From an uncultured Sutterella sp. (GTDB taxonomy: Bacteria; Pseudomonadota; Gammaproteobacteria; Burkholderiales; Burkholderiaceae_F), in the NCBI GenBank assembly GCA_937943605.1, contig CALEAW010000076.1, positions 1-24,403 of the forward strand: 24,403 nucleotides of DNA. Reading direction: 5' to 3'. Position numbers and translations under genes: made by a program. Of the stretch, positions 16,285 through 23,866 are shown piece by piece. The notes under the pieces were generated by a model. It was not told the origin of the DNA and did not search any database. It worked only from the letters and a program-made list of their open reading frames with translations. Numbering within the stretch: the stretch's first letter is position 1; every line of letters starts with the position of its first letter.

Positions 16285-17955
16285 TCATTCCTTAGTCATT
16301 TCTTGATGGCCTATCGTTAACATTTCTTGAGCCACCGCACGCGTATTATCAGAAATCGACACACCAGCTAACATACGTGCAACCTCTTCGATTCGCTCAG
16401 CGTCATTCAGTACTCTAAGCTGACTCTGCGTTGTCTCACCTGTGAAGTGCTTTTCCACTCTCCAATGATTGTCGCCGCAAGCAGCCACTTGTGGCAAGTG
16501 GGTCACACAAAGAACCTGTCTACTTGCTCCTAAGCGATGCAACAACTGACCTACGACTTCCGCCGTTGCACCACCAATACCACTATCCACTTCGTCAAAA
16601 ATCAGCGTCGGCACTGGCATTGCAGCGGCCGTAATCACAGCAATAGCCAAACTGATACGAGCCAATTCCCCACCCGATGCGACTTTGATCAATGGACGCG
16701 TTTGTACACCAGCATGACCAGCAATCAGAAACTCACAATGCTCAGAACCATTCGCAGAAGGTGCTTGTGCCACCAAAGCAATTTCTAAACGCGCGCCCTT
16801 CATAGAAAGACGTTGCATTTGCTCAGTCACTGCATCAGCCAGTGCTAGAGCACCTTTGTTACGCACAGCGGTCAACTGCGATGCCACTAAATCGTATTGA
16901 CGACGAGCCTCGACTTCAGCCTTTTTGAGACCCTCAACGTCTTTAGCCCCCGTCAAAGTCTTGAGTTGTCGACGACTATCTTCTAGTAGAGCATGCAATG
17001 ACTCAGGTTCTGTTCTGAATTTACGCGCCAATTCATAATAATGCGACACACGTCGATCAACTTCGGCAAAACGTTCGCCATCTAAATCCGATCGATCTAA
17101 ATAGCGCGACGCATCTCGAGCTACTTCTTCAACGAGATCCATCCCACTCGAAAGTGTTTCCACCATCTGTGAAAGTTTGTCGTCATAGCGGCTTAAACTC
17201 GTCAACTTCGCATGCACTGATGAAAGCATTGAAGACACAGACTCAGGATCATCCGTCAACTGATTGACGATCTGATTTAAGCCGTCAGCAATAGCAACAC
17301 CGTGAGACAAACGACGATGATCTGCGTTTAATTCATCCCATTCACCCGCTTTTGGCGAAAGCGTTTCGAGATCCTCGATCATCCAAGAAAGTCGCTCAGC
17401 CTTTTCGGCAATGGCATCTGCGTTAGCAGTCGCATCGTCCAAAGCTTTGCGAGCTTTTTGCCAAGCAAAATACGCTTCACGAACCGCTACGCGTTCCGAT
17501 GACGTGCCAGCATGATCATCAAGCAACTGAAGTTGATACGTCGACTTAAGGAGCGATTGATGCGCATGTTGTCCATGTACATCAATTAACGTTTCACCCA
17601 ACTCACGTAACTGAGTAGCCGTCACAACAACCCCATTCACCCAGGCACGTGAACGGCCTTTGGTATCAACGGTACGTCGAATGAGGAGCGACTCTTCTCC
17701 GGTTTGGAGTTCATTCGCGACTAACCACGCCTTTGCTTCAGAGGACGGCTGGAATTCAGCCACGATATGCGTACGTTCTGCGCCTTCACGCACGACGCTC
17801 GCATCTGCACGTCCACCTAAAATCAATTGAAGGGCATCAATTAAGATCGACTTACCTGCCCCGGTTTCCCCAGTTAAAACAGTAAAGCCACGGCGAACAT
17901 CTAAATTTAGAGACTCAACGATAACAAAGTCACGCAGACTGAGCGTGGTCAGCAT
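16285..17955 (-). CDS. recN: DNA repair protein RecN
   Basis: An SMC-like ATPase acting in double-strand break repair, holding DNA ends or sister chromatids. The N-terminus MLTTLSLRDFVIVESLNLDVRRGFTVLTGETGAGKS carries Walker A (GETGAGKS, residues 29-36). A coiled-coil middle region follows, then the signature ASGGELARISLA and Walker B LIFDEVDSGIGGATAEVVG. The open frame extends to 18051 in a different frame over the nadK 3' end, but the ATG at 17955 matches homologues and has GGAG about 5 bases upstream, giving 556 residues (E. coli RecN 553). It starts 41 bases after nadK, a common nadK-recN arrangement in proteobacteria, and overlaps or abuts the GT2 gene downstream. No LexA box was recognised upstream. 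Confidence 0.95.
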   Translation of the reverse strand: MLTTLSLRDFVIVESLNLDVRRGFTVLTGETGAGKSILIDALQLILGGRADASVVREGAERTHIVAEFQPSSEAKAWLVANELQTGEESLLIRRTVDTKGRSRAWVNGVVVTATQLRELGETLIDVHGQHAHQSLLKSTYQLQLLDDHAGTSSERVAVREAYFAWQKARKALDDATANADAIAEKAERLSWMIEDLETLSPKAGEWDELNADHRRLSHGVAIADGLNQIVNQLTDDPESVSSMLSSVHAKLTSLSRYDDKLSQMVETLSSGMDLVEEVARDASRYLDRSDLDGERFAEVDRRVSHYYELARKFRTEPESLHALLEDSRRQLKTLTGAKDVEGLKKAEVEARRQYDLVASQLTAVRNKGALALADAVTEQMQRLSMKGARLEIALVAQAPSANGSEHCEFLIAGHAGVQTRPLIKVASGGELARISLAIAVITAAAMPVPTLIFDEVDSGIGGATAEVVGQLLHRLGASRQVLCVTHLPQVAACGDNHWRVEKHFTGETTQSQLRVLNDAERIEEVARMLAGVSISDNTRAVAQEMLTIGHQEMTKE

Positions 17956-17996
17956 ATAAACTCCACTCGAAGTTTGACTTAAAAAAAGATACTGTA

Positions 17997-18905
17997 TCAG
18001 TTCGACGAGCGGTTCGTCTGTCTCTTCACACTTGTCGGCATAAAGTTCCACTTCAACTTGCGACGCAACAAGTCAAAATAGTCGTACCCTGTCGGGTGAA
18101 GCATTGTCATGGTTTGGTCTGTAGAACGAATGCGTAACACGTCACCAGGCTGAATATCGCAGAAATCCTGCATATCAAAGTAAGCAACGGCATCGCGCGC
18201 ATTAGTTAATTCAATATCAATAGCGACATTCGCTGGCAAAACAATCGGACGATTCGAAAGTGTATGGGGTGCCACCGGCACTAAACAAACCCCTTGTAGC
18301 GAAGGATGCAAAATAGGACCACCTGCAGCGAGCGCATAGGCAGTAGAGCCTGTTGCGGTCGAACAAATAATGCCATCAGCCGATTGACTTGACATCTGTT
18401 GGCCGTTGACGTAAATCACAAACTCGACCATCCCACCAGCACGGCCGTGGCTGATACCAATGTCATTGACAGCAATACCCGAAAAAAGCGTTTTCCCTTG
18501 ACGAACGACTTCGCCCCCAAGCAAACGACGTACATCTCGCATATAGCGTCCCTGAAGCACTTTCGGTAAAACGCGCTCCATGTCTTCAAGAACAATATCG
18601 GTAATAAAGCCGAGTCGCCCAGCATTCACCCCGATGATCGGAATTTGAACATTCGACAAATCTCGAGCCACGCCGAGCATCGTCCCGTCACCACCCAACA
18701 CGACAGCCAAATCGCACATCGCACCAAGCTCAGCCCGTGTATATCCTGGACGTTGACTACGGCCTTTGAGTGAAGCGGCGCTACGCTCACAAAGGAAAAC
18801 TTCTGCACCACACTTCTCAATCACGCGAATCAAGGCCTGTAATGGTACGACCATGATTTCGGTTGGTTTTACAAAAACCGCAACTTTTTTAAATGCTAAA
18901 GTCAT
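17997..18905 (-). CDS. nadK: NAD kinase
   Basis: Phosphorylates NAD+ to NADP+ with ATP (or polyphosphate) in the cytoplasm, the only route to NADP in most bacteria. The phosphate-binding GGDGT motif is at 71-75 (D73 catalytic). N147-D148 replaces the common NE pair as NAD-ribose contacts, a variant I believe occurs in other proteobacteria. The glycine-rich substrate loop STATGSTAYALAAGGPILHP is at 182-201. Length is 302 residues, typical of the proteobacterial enzyme. The ATG at 18905 has no clear Shine-Dalgarno. A TATAGT -10-like box (minus strand, 18948-18953) is the only promoter hint between it and the fabI terminator. It leads nadK-recN-GT2. Confidence 0.95.
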   Translation of the reverse strand: MTLAFKKVAVFVKPTEIMVVPLQALIRVIEKCGAEVFLCERSAASLKGRSQRPGYTRAELGAMCDLAVVLGGDGTMLGVARDLSNVQIPIIGVNAGRLGFITDIVLEDMERVLPKVLQGRYMRDVRRLLGGEVVRQGKTLFSGIAVNDIGISHGRAGGMVEFVIYVNGQQMSSQSADGIICSTATGSTAYALAAGGPILHPSLQGVCLVPVAPHTLSNRPIVLPANVAIDIELTNARDAVAYFDMQDFCDIQPGDVLRIRSTDQTMTMLHPTGYDYFDLLRRKLKWNFMPTSVKRQTNRSSN

Positions 18906-18966
18906 ATGAATTCGTCATCATTCTGAGCTTAGGGATAGACTCAAAACACTATAACGAAGGCTAGCC

Positions 18967-19006
18967 AAAAAATAAATGCGGGAATCGACAAAGTTCGACC
19001 CCCGCA
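18967..19006 (-). terminator. Intrinsic terminator of fabI
   Basis: On the minus strand the stem TGCGGGGGTCGA / TCGATTCCCGCA pairs over 12 positions (two G-U in RNA) around the loop ACTTTG, spanning 18977-19006. It is followed by TTTATTTTTT (18967-18976), located 27 bases past the fabI stop. This separates fabI from nadK-recN. Confidence 0.85.
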
Positions 19007-19032
19007 CCCATAAATGATTTTTTAGACGAAAA

Positions 19033-19827
19033 TTACTTTTCGACTTCAATCGTCGCAGCGCCAACGGCATGGAAGCCTGCGTCCACATAAACCACGTCGC
19101 CCGTAAGGCCGCTAGCCAAATCAGACAACAAGAAAGCCGCCGTGTTACCTACTTCGTCCGTCGTCACCGTACGACCGAGCGGCGCAGCGCCTTCCATCGT
19201 GCGCAGCAACTTACCGAAATCCTGAATACCAGAGGCCGCCAAGGTCTTGATCGGACCAGCAGAAATGGCATTGGCACGAATACCTTCCTTACCCAAGCTC
19301 ACAGCGAGATAACGGGTACTTGCTTCAAGCGCAGCCTTCGCCAAGCCCATCGTGTTGTAGTTAGGCACCACGCGTTCGCTACCCAAGTAGGTCAACGTCA
19401 AGACAGAAGCCTGACGCCCCTTCATCAACGGCAAGAAAGCCTTAGCCATGGCCGGGAACGAATAGGCCGAGATATCCATCGCGATCTGGAAGGCTTCACG
19501 AGAAATGCCTTCGATAAAGTCACCCGCAATGGCTTCACGCGGTGCAAAACCAATGGAGTGCACAAAACCATCAAGACCACCCCAGGCCTTACCAAGTTCG
19601 TCAACCACGCTCGCGATCTGTTCGTCACTACTCACATCCATACGGAAGACGAGGTCGCTACCAAATTCAGCAGCGAGACCCTTGATACGATCGGCGTAAC
19701 GTTCGTTCGCATAGGTAAACGCCAATTCTGCCCCTTCACGATGGCAAGCCTTAGCAATCCCATAAGCAATGGAACGATTGGAAATCACACCCGTAATCAG
19801 CAACTTCTTGCCGCTCAGAAAACCCAT
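19033..19827 (-). CDS. fabI: Enoyl-[acyl-carrier-protein] reductase (NADH), FabI type
   Basis: Catalyses the last reduction in each cycle of type II fatty-acid synthesis, in the cytoplasm as a tetramer. The SDR-like N-terminus GKKLLITGVISNRSIAYGIAKA is the FabI cofactor motif. The catalytic set Y147, Y157 and K164 lies in LTYLGSERVVPNYNTMGLAKAALEA and matches E. coli Y146, Y156 and K163. G93 in HSIGFAP and the Met in NTMGLAK (M160) correspond to residues lining the triclosan/isoniazid-type inhibitor pocket, so the sequence looks like an inhibitor-sensitive form. Length 264 is standard. A purine-rich AGAGAGA precedes the ATG. It is monocistronic between its own terminator and a 205-base leader/intergenic region upstream containing a long palindrome. 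Confidence 0.96.
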   Translation of the reverse strand: MGFLSGKKLLITGVISNRSIAYGIAKACHREGAELAFTYANERYADRIKGLAAEFGSDLVFRMDVSSDEQIASVVDELGKAWGGLDGFVHSIGFAPREAIAGDFIEGISREAFQIAMDISAYSFPAMAKAFLPLMKGRQASVLTLTYLGSERVVPNYNTMGLAKAALEASTRYLAVSLGKEGIRANAISAGPIKTLAASGIQDFGKLLRTMEGAAPLGRTVTTDEVGNTAAFLLSDLASGLTGDVVYVDAGFHAVGAATIEVEK

Positions 19828-19909
19828 AGTTTGTCTCTCTATATGATGAAAGTCGTATTCTCTACTGAGAACACTAAGATAAAAAGAATACCCATTGCCT
19901 GAAGCAGAT

Positions 19910-19950
19910 GGCGAGTGTCCTCATTGTATGTCCTTTCTAGAAAACTCGCC
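19910..19950. promoter_or_regulatory. Possible fabI promoter/leader with 7-bp inverted repeat
   Basis: GGCGAGT (19910-19916) and ACTCGCC (19944-19950) form an inverted repeat with a 27-base loop upstream of fabI. Within it, a minus-strand TACAAT (19923-19928) is a plausible -10 box, but no good -35 is at the right spacing. It may be an activator-dependent promoter or coincidence. Confidence 0.25.
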
Positions 19951-19959
19951 TCATCTACC

Positions 19960-19979
19960 CTTACCCTACGTAGGGTAAG
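19960..19979. promoter_or_regulatory. 20-bp perfect palindrome between mltD-like gene and fabI
   Basis: CTTACCCTACGTAGGGTAAG reads identically on both strands with no central spacer. It is 133-152 bases upstream of the fabI start and 24 bases past the stop of the transglycosylase gene. No T tract follows on either strand, so it is more like a dimeric protein-binding site than a terminator. The bound factor, if any, is unknown. Confidence 0.4.
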
Positions 19980-20003
19980 CCGTTGTGATTTTTGCTTCAA
20001 TTC

Positions 20004-22118
20004 TTAGGGCAACTTGATTCGTTGTCCCACTTTTAAGCGATTACTCTTCAAGCCATTGATGCGCTTCATGGTTGAAATCGTTGTCCCGAAACGAGATGCA
20101 ATACTAGATAACGTATCGCCACGTCTTACTCGATAAGTTTCACCAGACGACGCATCATCACTGCTTGGCTGAACCTTTGCTGTTGCAGGGATAACTAATT
20201 TTTGCCCCACGCGCAAGTTCGAACCAGATAAACCGTTGACCGATTGCAAGGCACTCACAGATACGCCAAAACGACGGGCAACTTCGTAAAGCGAATCCCC
20301 TGAACGCACACGATAAAGTCCTGCGCTCGGTTGAGCAGTCGTTGTTGGACGTGCCTTGCGCGGTTCTGGTTGAGCCTCACCCGTTGGAATTTCTAACCGT
20401 TGACCCACACGCAAATGGTTACTTGTCAAACGATTGGCACGCTTTAAGCGAACAATAGACACATCATAGCGATCAGCGATTTCAGAAATCGTGTCACCCG
20501 CTCGTACCGTGTGAGTACACACGTCTGATTCCTCGACAACCCCCGTTGCCGGAATTCTCAAACGCTGCCCCGTACGAATCGTGTTACCTTTCACACGATT
20601 TGTTTGACGTAACGCGGTGATCGAAACACCATAGTGACGAGCAATAGACCCTAAGGTTTCGCCCTTTTGAACGGCATGAATAATGTGCTTCGTCCCACTT
20701 GTTTTTTGCGTAACACGGATCGGTGCGCGTTCAACATTCGGTACGGTCAGAATGAGTCTTTGACCGATACGAAGCTGATTGGAACGAAGACGATTAGCCT
20801 TCACAATTGACTTGGTCGTGATATGCCAACGACGAGCAATGCCACTAATCGTGTCACCTCGGCGTACGCGATATGTCACACGACGCCAGGTCGTCAAAGG
20901 TGAGAGGCGCAGTTTGGCATCAGCCGTTTCAGCCGCAATATCCGTTTGCTCATCAGCATTTGCACGAACCAATAGTGTGGAATGCGCCAAGACACGGCGC
21001 CCCTTCGGGATGCCATTCACTTCGCGCAAATCATCTTCTGTCATCCCTGCGCGCTCAGCGACCTTCGCCAAGGTTTCGCCTTCTTGCAACTTATACGTTG
21101 TCCAACGCGACAATGGCTGACCGCTATCCATCCAACTTGCTAAGTTATCGACAAACTCATCGACCTTGTCAGCAGGCAAAAGCATCACATTGTTATGTGA
21201 AGCGACGATCACCGGTAGCTTAAAGCTCGGATTTAACTGACGGAATTCCTTCAATGGCATACCCGCCAACTCAGCCGCAGTCTCTGTATCAATGTCGCGT
21301 GGTTTGGTTACTGTCACAAAGAATGGCTCATTGCCAACGTCGGGTAACTTCACGCCATATTTAGCCGGATTCGTCACAATACGTTTGATGGCTTCAAGCT
21401 TAGGGACATAATTAGCCGTTTCATTAGGCATTCGAAGGTGCAGATAGTCCGTTGGCTTTTTTCTTGCCGCCTGACGACGTACGGCGCGTTGCACACTACC
21501 TTCACCCCAGTTATAGGCAGCCAATGCCAAGTGCCAATCACCGAACATCCCGTAGAGATATTCAAAATAATCTAAGGCTGCACGCGTACTTTCTAAAACG
21601 TCACGACGATCATCTCGCCAAAGATTTTGCTCGAGCGAATAATGTGTACCTGTTGCTGGCATAAACTGCCAAAGACCAGCTGCTTTAGCGCGTGACAAAG
21701 CCTCGGGCTGAAAAGCACTTTCGACAAATGGCAACAAAGCCAATTCTGTCGGCATACCTCGAGACTCCACCTCTTCAAGAATATGGTAGAGGTAGCGTCC
21801 CGAACGTGTAAACATACGATCCAAATAAGCAGGGTTACGCTGATAATGCGCCAACCATTTATCAACGCGTGACGTTTCTAACGTAGGCATCGCATAACCA
21901 CGACGAATACGATCCCAAACATCACTAGGAGGCCCAAGTTGCTCAACCGTGCTATGTATTACCAACGGTGCTTCGGCCACAGCCGCCTCGTCATCTGGTT
22001 CCGAGACTTCCGCCGACAAAGAAACTTGAGGCATCCAAAGTGCAGTGTGGAGAGCAACTGAAAAGAGCCCCATACACATCAAAGAGAGTGTTTTAGGTAA
22101 AAATAATCGGCAGTTCAT
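20004..22118 (-). CDS. mltD: MltD-like membrane/periplasmic lytic transglycosylase with six LysM repeats
   Basis: Cleaves peptidoglycan between MurNAc and GlcNAc with 1,6-anhydro formation, in the periplasm. A hydrophobic leader (about residues 6-36, ending SLSA) looks like a signal peptide; no good lipobox surrounds C16, unlike E. coli MltD. The transglycosylase domain (about 98-235) has the catalytic Glu in PFVESAFQPEALSRAKAAGLWQFMPATG (E133) and the ALAAYNWGEGSVQRAV motif. LysM repeats then lie at about 340-384 (degenerate), 413-458, 479-523, 535-578, 601-644 and 660-703, each with YRV(R)xGDT and xxNxLxxxxLRVGQxLxIP. At 704 residues it is much longer than E. coli MltD (452, two LysM). The ATG at 22118 lacks a visible Shine-Dalgarno. 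It is divergent from the methyltransferase gene. Confidence 0.92.
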   Translation of the reverse strand: MNCRLFLPKTLSLMCMGLFSVALHTALWMPQVSLSAEVSEPDDEAAVAEAPLVIHSTVEQLGPPSDVWDRIRRGYAMPTLETSRVDKWLAHYQRNPAYLDRMFTRSGRYLYHILEEVESRGMPTELALLPFVESAFQPEALSRAKAAGLWQFMPATGTHYSLEQNLWRDDRRDVLESTRAALDYFEYLYGMFGDWHLALAAYNWGEGSVQRAVRRQAARKKPTDYLHLRMPNETANYVPKLEAIKRIVTNPAKYGVKLPDVGNEPFFVTVTKPRDIDTETAAELAGMPLKEFRQLNPSFKLPVIVASHNNVMLLPADKVDEFVDNLASWMDSGQPLSRWTTYKLQEGETLAKVAERAGMTEDDLREVNGIPKGRRVLAHSTLLVRANADEQTDIAAETADAKLRLSPLTTWRRVTYRVRRGDTISGIARRWHITTKSIVKANRLRSNQLRIGQRLILTVPNVERAPIRVTQKTSGTKHIIHAVQKGETLGSIARHYGVSITALRQTNRVKGNTIRTGQRLRIPATGVVEESDVCTHTVRAGDTISEIADRYDVSIVRLKRANRLTSNHLRVGQRLEIPTGEAQPEPRKARPTTTAQPSAGLYRVRSGDSLYEVARRFGVSVSALQSVNGLSGSNLRVGQKLVIPATAKVQPSSDDASSGETYRVRRGDTLSSIASRFGTTISTMKRINGLKSNRLKVGQRIKLP

Positions 22119-22265
22119 GGCATCAAAAAGGTGGAAGTCACGGATACGTCGTAAGACAATTTACTAATTTTATCAATCGCATTGAATTTACAATGTAACC
22201 ATCCGCTTTTATGCACAATGAGATACATATTCCATCATTTTTACGTTGGGTTCTGATTGTTCATT
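22119..22265. promoter_or_regulatory. Divergent intergenic region mltD-like / methyltransferase
   Basis: This AT-rich spacer should contain promoters in both directions. Minus-strand TTGTAA (22188-22193) with TAAAAT (22167-22172) at 15-base spacing, and plus-strand TTTACA followed after 17 bases by TATGCA, are weak candidates sharing the same sequence. No operator palindrome was recognised. Confidence 0.3.
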
Positions 22266-23042
22266 ATGAAAACGCTTTCTTTTTCCGACTTTCTACGCAC
22301 AGCCCCTGGACAAACGCTTAAACAATGGGAAGCTGTTCAGTATGATGAGTTCGTGCAAGATGCCTTCGGGTGGAATGCGCTTCAAATTGGATGTCCTCAG
22401 ATTGACACTTTGCGCCAAAATCGCATCAGTCAACAGTGGCTCTGTCATCACGACTACGACACGCTTGAACGCGATATTCAACGTCCAGAACTATTGACCA
22501 TTCAAGCTGAGAGTGGATGGCTCCCTTTTGCGAGCGAATCCATTGACTTAGTCACATTACCCCACACCTTAGACTATGCCGAATCCGCTCATCAAACCCT
22601 AAGAGAAGCAGCTCGCGTTCTTCTCCCAGAAGGGCGACTCATCCTCACAGTCTTTAATCCGCTGAGTCTTTGGTGGCTTCGACAAAGAGGTGTTTGTATG
22701 GGGTTACGACCCTACCTCCCTAGTAAAACCTCCCCTGTACCTCTATATCGACTTAAAGACTGGTTGGCGCTTTTAGGCTTTGAAATTGACCGCGGTCGCT
22801 TTGGTATTTATTCACCCTCGTGCACAAGCACACTTGGATTTAAACGTTGGCGATGGCTTGATAAAGCTGGCGACCGTTGGGCGCCCCATTGTGCTAACTT
22901 GATCGTCCTTTCTGCGATCAAACGGCTTCCAGGTACCAAACTAGTCGGGCGCTTGCCCGTCCAAAAGTCTTTGGACCTAATCACAGGGAGCCCAATCACA
23001 GTGCCAAATAGTGCAGGCAAACAGGCTAACAAACAGCAATAA
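22266..23042 (+). CDS. Class I SAM-dependent methyltransferase (type 11-like), unknown substrate
   Basis: A 258-residue cytoplasmic protein with methyltransferase features. It has a degenerate motif I (ALQIGCPQ, about 38-45), the acidic LPFASESIDLVTLPHTLDY (86-104) typical of type 11 motif II, and LREAARVLLPEGRLILTVFNPLSLW (112-136) corresponding to post-motif II/III. The motif I glycines are poor (IGCPQ instead of xGxGxG), so cofactor binding may be altered. The open frame begins at a TTG (22257), but the ATG at 22266 is a more usual start; the ribosome site is weak. It lies 35 bases upstream of rnhA and they are probably cotranscribed. The same neighbour pair occurs in many betaproteobacteria as far as I recall. 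The substrate is not known. Confidence 0.78.
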   Translation: MKTLSFSDFLRTAPGQTLKQWEAVQYDEFVQDAFGWNALQIGCPQIDTLRQNRISQQWLCHHDYDTLERDIQRPELLTIQAESGWLPFASESIDLVTLPHTLDYAESAHQTLREAARVLLPEGRLILTVFNPLSLWWLRQRGVCMGLRPYLPSKTSPVPLYRLKDWLALLGFEIDRGRFGIYSPSCTSTLGFKRWRWLDKAGDRWAPHCANLIVLSAIKRLPGTKLVGRLPVQKSLDLITGSPITVPNSAGKQANKQQ

Positions 23043-23077
23043 CAGTACACTCTCATTTTCAACCTTGATGACAAGAC

Positions 23078-23548
23078 ATGGCACAAACTGAAAAAACACT
23101 GGAAATTTGGACAGACGGCGCATGTAAATGTAATCCTGGCATTGGTGGCTGGGGTGCTTATATGGTGTGGGGACAACATACACGTGAAATGTATGGCGGA
23201 AACAAACTCACAACCAACAATCAAATGGAACTGACTGCCGTCATTTCCGCCTTGTCCGCTCTTAAAAGAAAATGCCCCATCATCATTCATACCGATAGCT
23301 CGTACGTTAAAGATGGCATTACAAAGTGGATTCACGGTTGGAAGCGTAATGGATGGCGTACTGCAGACAAGAAGCCTGTCAAAAACGCTGAACTTTGGCA
23401 ACAATTGGATACGTTAGTCCAGCAATTCGATATTGAATGGCGTTGGGTCAAAGGCCATGCCGGTGACCCAGGTAACGAAAAAGCCGATGAACTTGCTAAT
23501 TGGGGCTGCGAGGTCGCTCAAGGCATCCGTCCCGAGCCGACCTATTAG
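23078..23548 (+). CDS. rnhA: Ribonuclease HI
   Basis: Degrades the RNA strand of RNA-DNA hybrids (R-loops, primers) in the cytoplasm. The full active site is present: D13 in WTDGAC, E51 in NNQMELTAV, D73 in HTDSSYV and D137 in NEKADELA, with the loop His H127 in VKGHAGD. Each is offset by three from E. coli D10, E48, D70, D134 and H124. The substrate-handle helix WIHGWKRNGWRTADKKPVKN is intact. Length 156 is normal. It follows the methyltransferase gene, and the tRNA-Val promoter begins just after its stop. In several Burkholderiales dnaQ follows rnhA; it is absent here. Confidence 0.97.
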   Translation: MAQTEKTLEIWTDGACKCNPGIGGWGAYMVWGQHTREMYGGNKLTTNNQMELTAVISALSALKRKCPIIIHTDSSYVKDGITKWIHGWKRNGWRTADKKPVKNAELWQQLDTLVQQFDIEWRWVKGHAGDPGNEKADELANWGCEVAQGIRPEPTY

Positions 23549-23574
23549 CAGTTTACATTTGGTTACATACCTAT

Positions 23575-23602
23575 TTGCTTTTATCAAATTTTTCTGTATA
23601 AT
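23575..23602 (+). promoter_or_regulatory. Promoter of tRNA-Val
   Basis: TTGCTT (-35, 23575-23580) and a consensus TATAAT (-10, 23597-23602) are separated by 16 bases. The -10 ends 15 bases before the mature tRNA, giving a short 5' leader for RNase P removal. It lies between the rnhA stop and the tRNA. Confidence 0.75.
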
Positions 23603-23617
23603 TTGTTTTCTCAGATC

Positions 23618-23692
23618 GCGCGGTTAGCTCAGTGGTAGAGCACTGCCTTCACACGGCAGGGGTCACTGGTTCGAAACCAGTATCGCGCACCA
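23618..23692 (+). tRNA. tRNA-Val (anticodon CAC)
   Basis: Folds as a complete cloverleaf. The acceptor GCGCGGT pairs with ATCGCGC with one G-U, the D stem is GCTC/GAGC, the anticodon stem CTGCC/GGCAG holds loop TTCACAC, the variable loop has five bases, and the T stem ACTGG/CCAGT holds loop TTCGAAA. Discriminator A and an encoded CCA follow (23689-23692). The anticodon CAC (23650-23652) reads GUG valine codons. Own promoter and terminator flank it. Confidence 0.97.
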
Positions 23693-23700
23693 GAATTCTT

Positions 23701-23737
23701 AAAAAACCTCTGAAAGGAAACTTTCAGAGGTTTTTTT
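23701..23737 (+). terminator. Intrinsic terminator of tRNA-Val
   Basis: A perfect 16-bp inverted repeat AAAAAACCTCTGAAAG (23701-23716) and its complement (23721-23736), with loop GAAA, ends in seven T residues (23731-23737). It begins 8 bases after the tRNA CCA. The A/T ends could also let it act on minus-strand transcripts. Confidence 0.93.
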
Positions 23738-23750
23738 GCTTATCAAAATC

Positions 23751-23823
23751 GAATCTCAAAAGAGATTCTCTTCAGCCAAAACTAACCCCCAACCAAACTT
23801 TTTTGTTCATTGGAGGGTTAGTT
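23751..23823. other. Two hairpins between the tRNA terminator and fur
   Basis: The first is GAATCTC (23751-23757) / GAGATTC (23762-23768) with an AAAA loop. The second has 9-bp arms AACTAACCC (23780-23788) and GGGTTAGTT (23815-23823), with additional inner pairing CCAA/TTGG and AAC/GTT around a T6 loop. Read on the minus strand the second lies 43 bases past the fur stop and is followed by TTTTGG, so it may terminate fur. There is no coding potential of note in this 129-base spacer. Confidence 0.5.
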
Positions 23824-23866
23824 CTGTGGAATAACTCTCAATTTCGACTATCCCAAAGATGAGTTC

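Noticed and set aside
17956..18051. 32-residue N-terminal extension of recN
   Set aside because: It overlaps nadK in another frame and RecN normally starts at MLTTLSLRDF, which has its own GGAG site.
19069..19902. 277-residue open frame antisense to fabI
   Set aside because: Covers fabI exactly in antisense, composition is Arg/His/Thr-rich, and no family is recognisable.
22808..23404. 198-residue frame antisense to the methyltransferase and rnhA
   Set aside because: Overlaps two confidently identified genes and shows no recognisable domain or ribosome site.
23632..23862. Plus-strand frame over the tRNA and terminator
   Set aside because: The first part translates tRNA-Val and its terminator; the cloverleaf explains the sequence.
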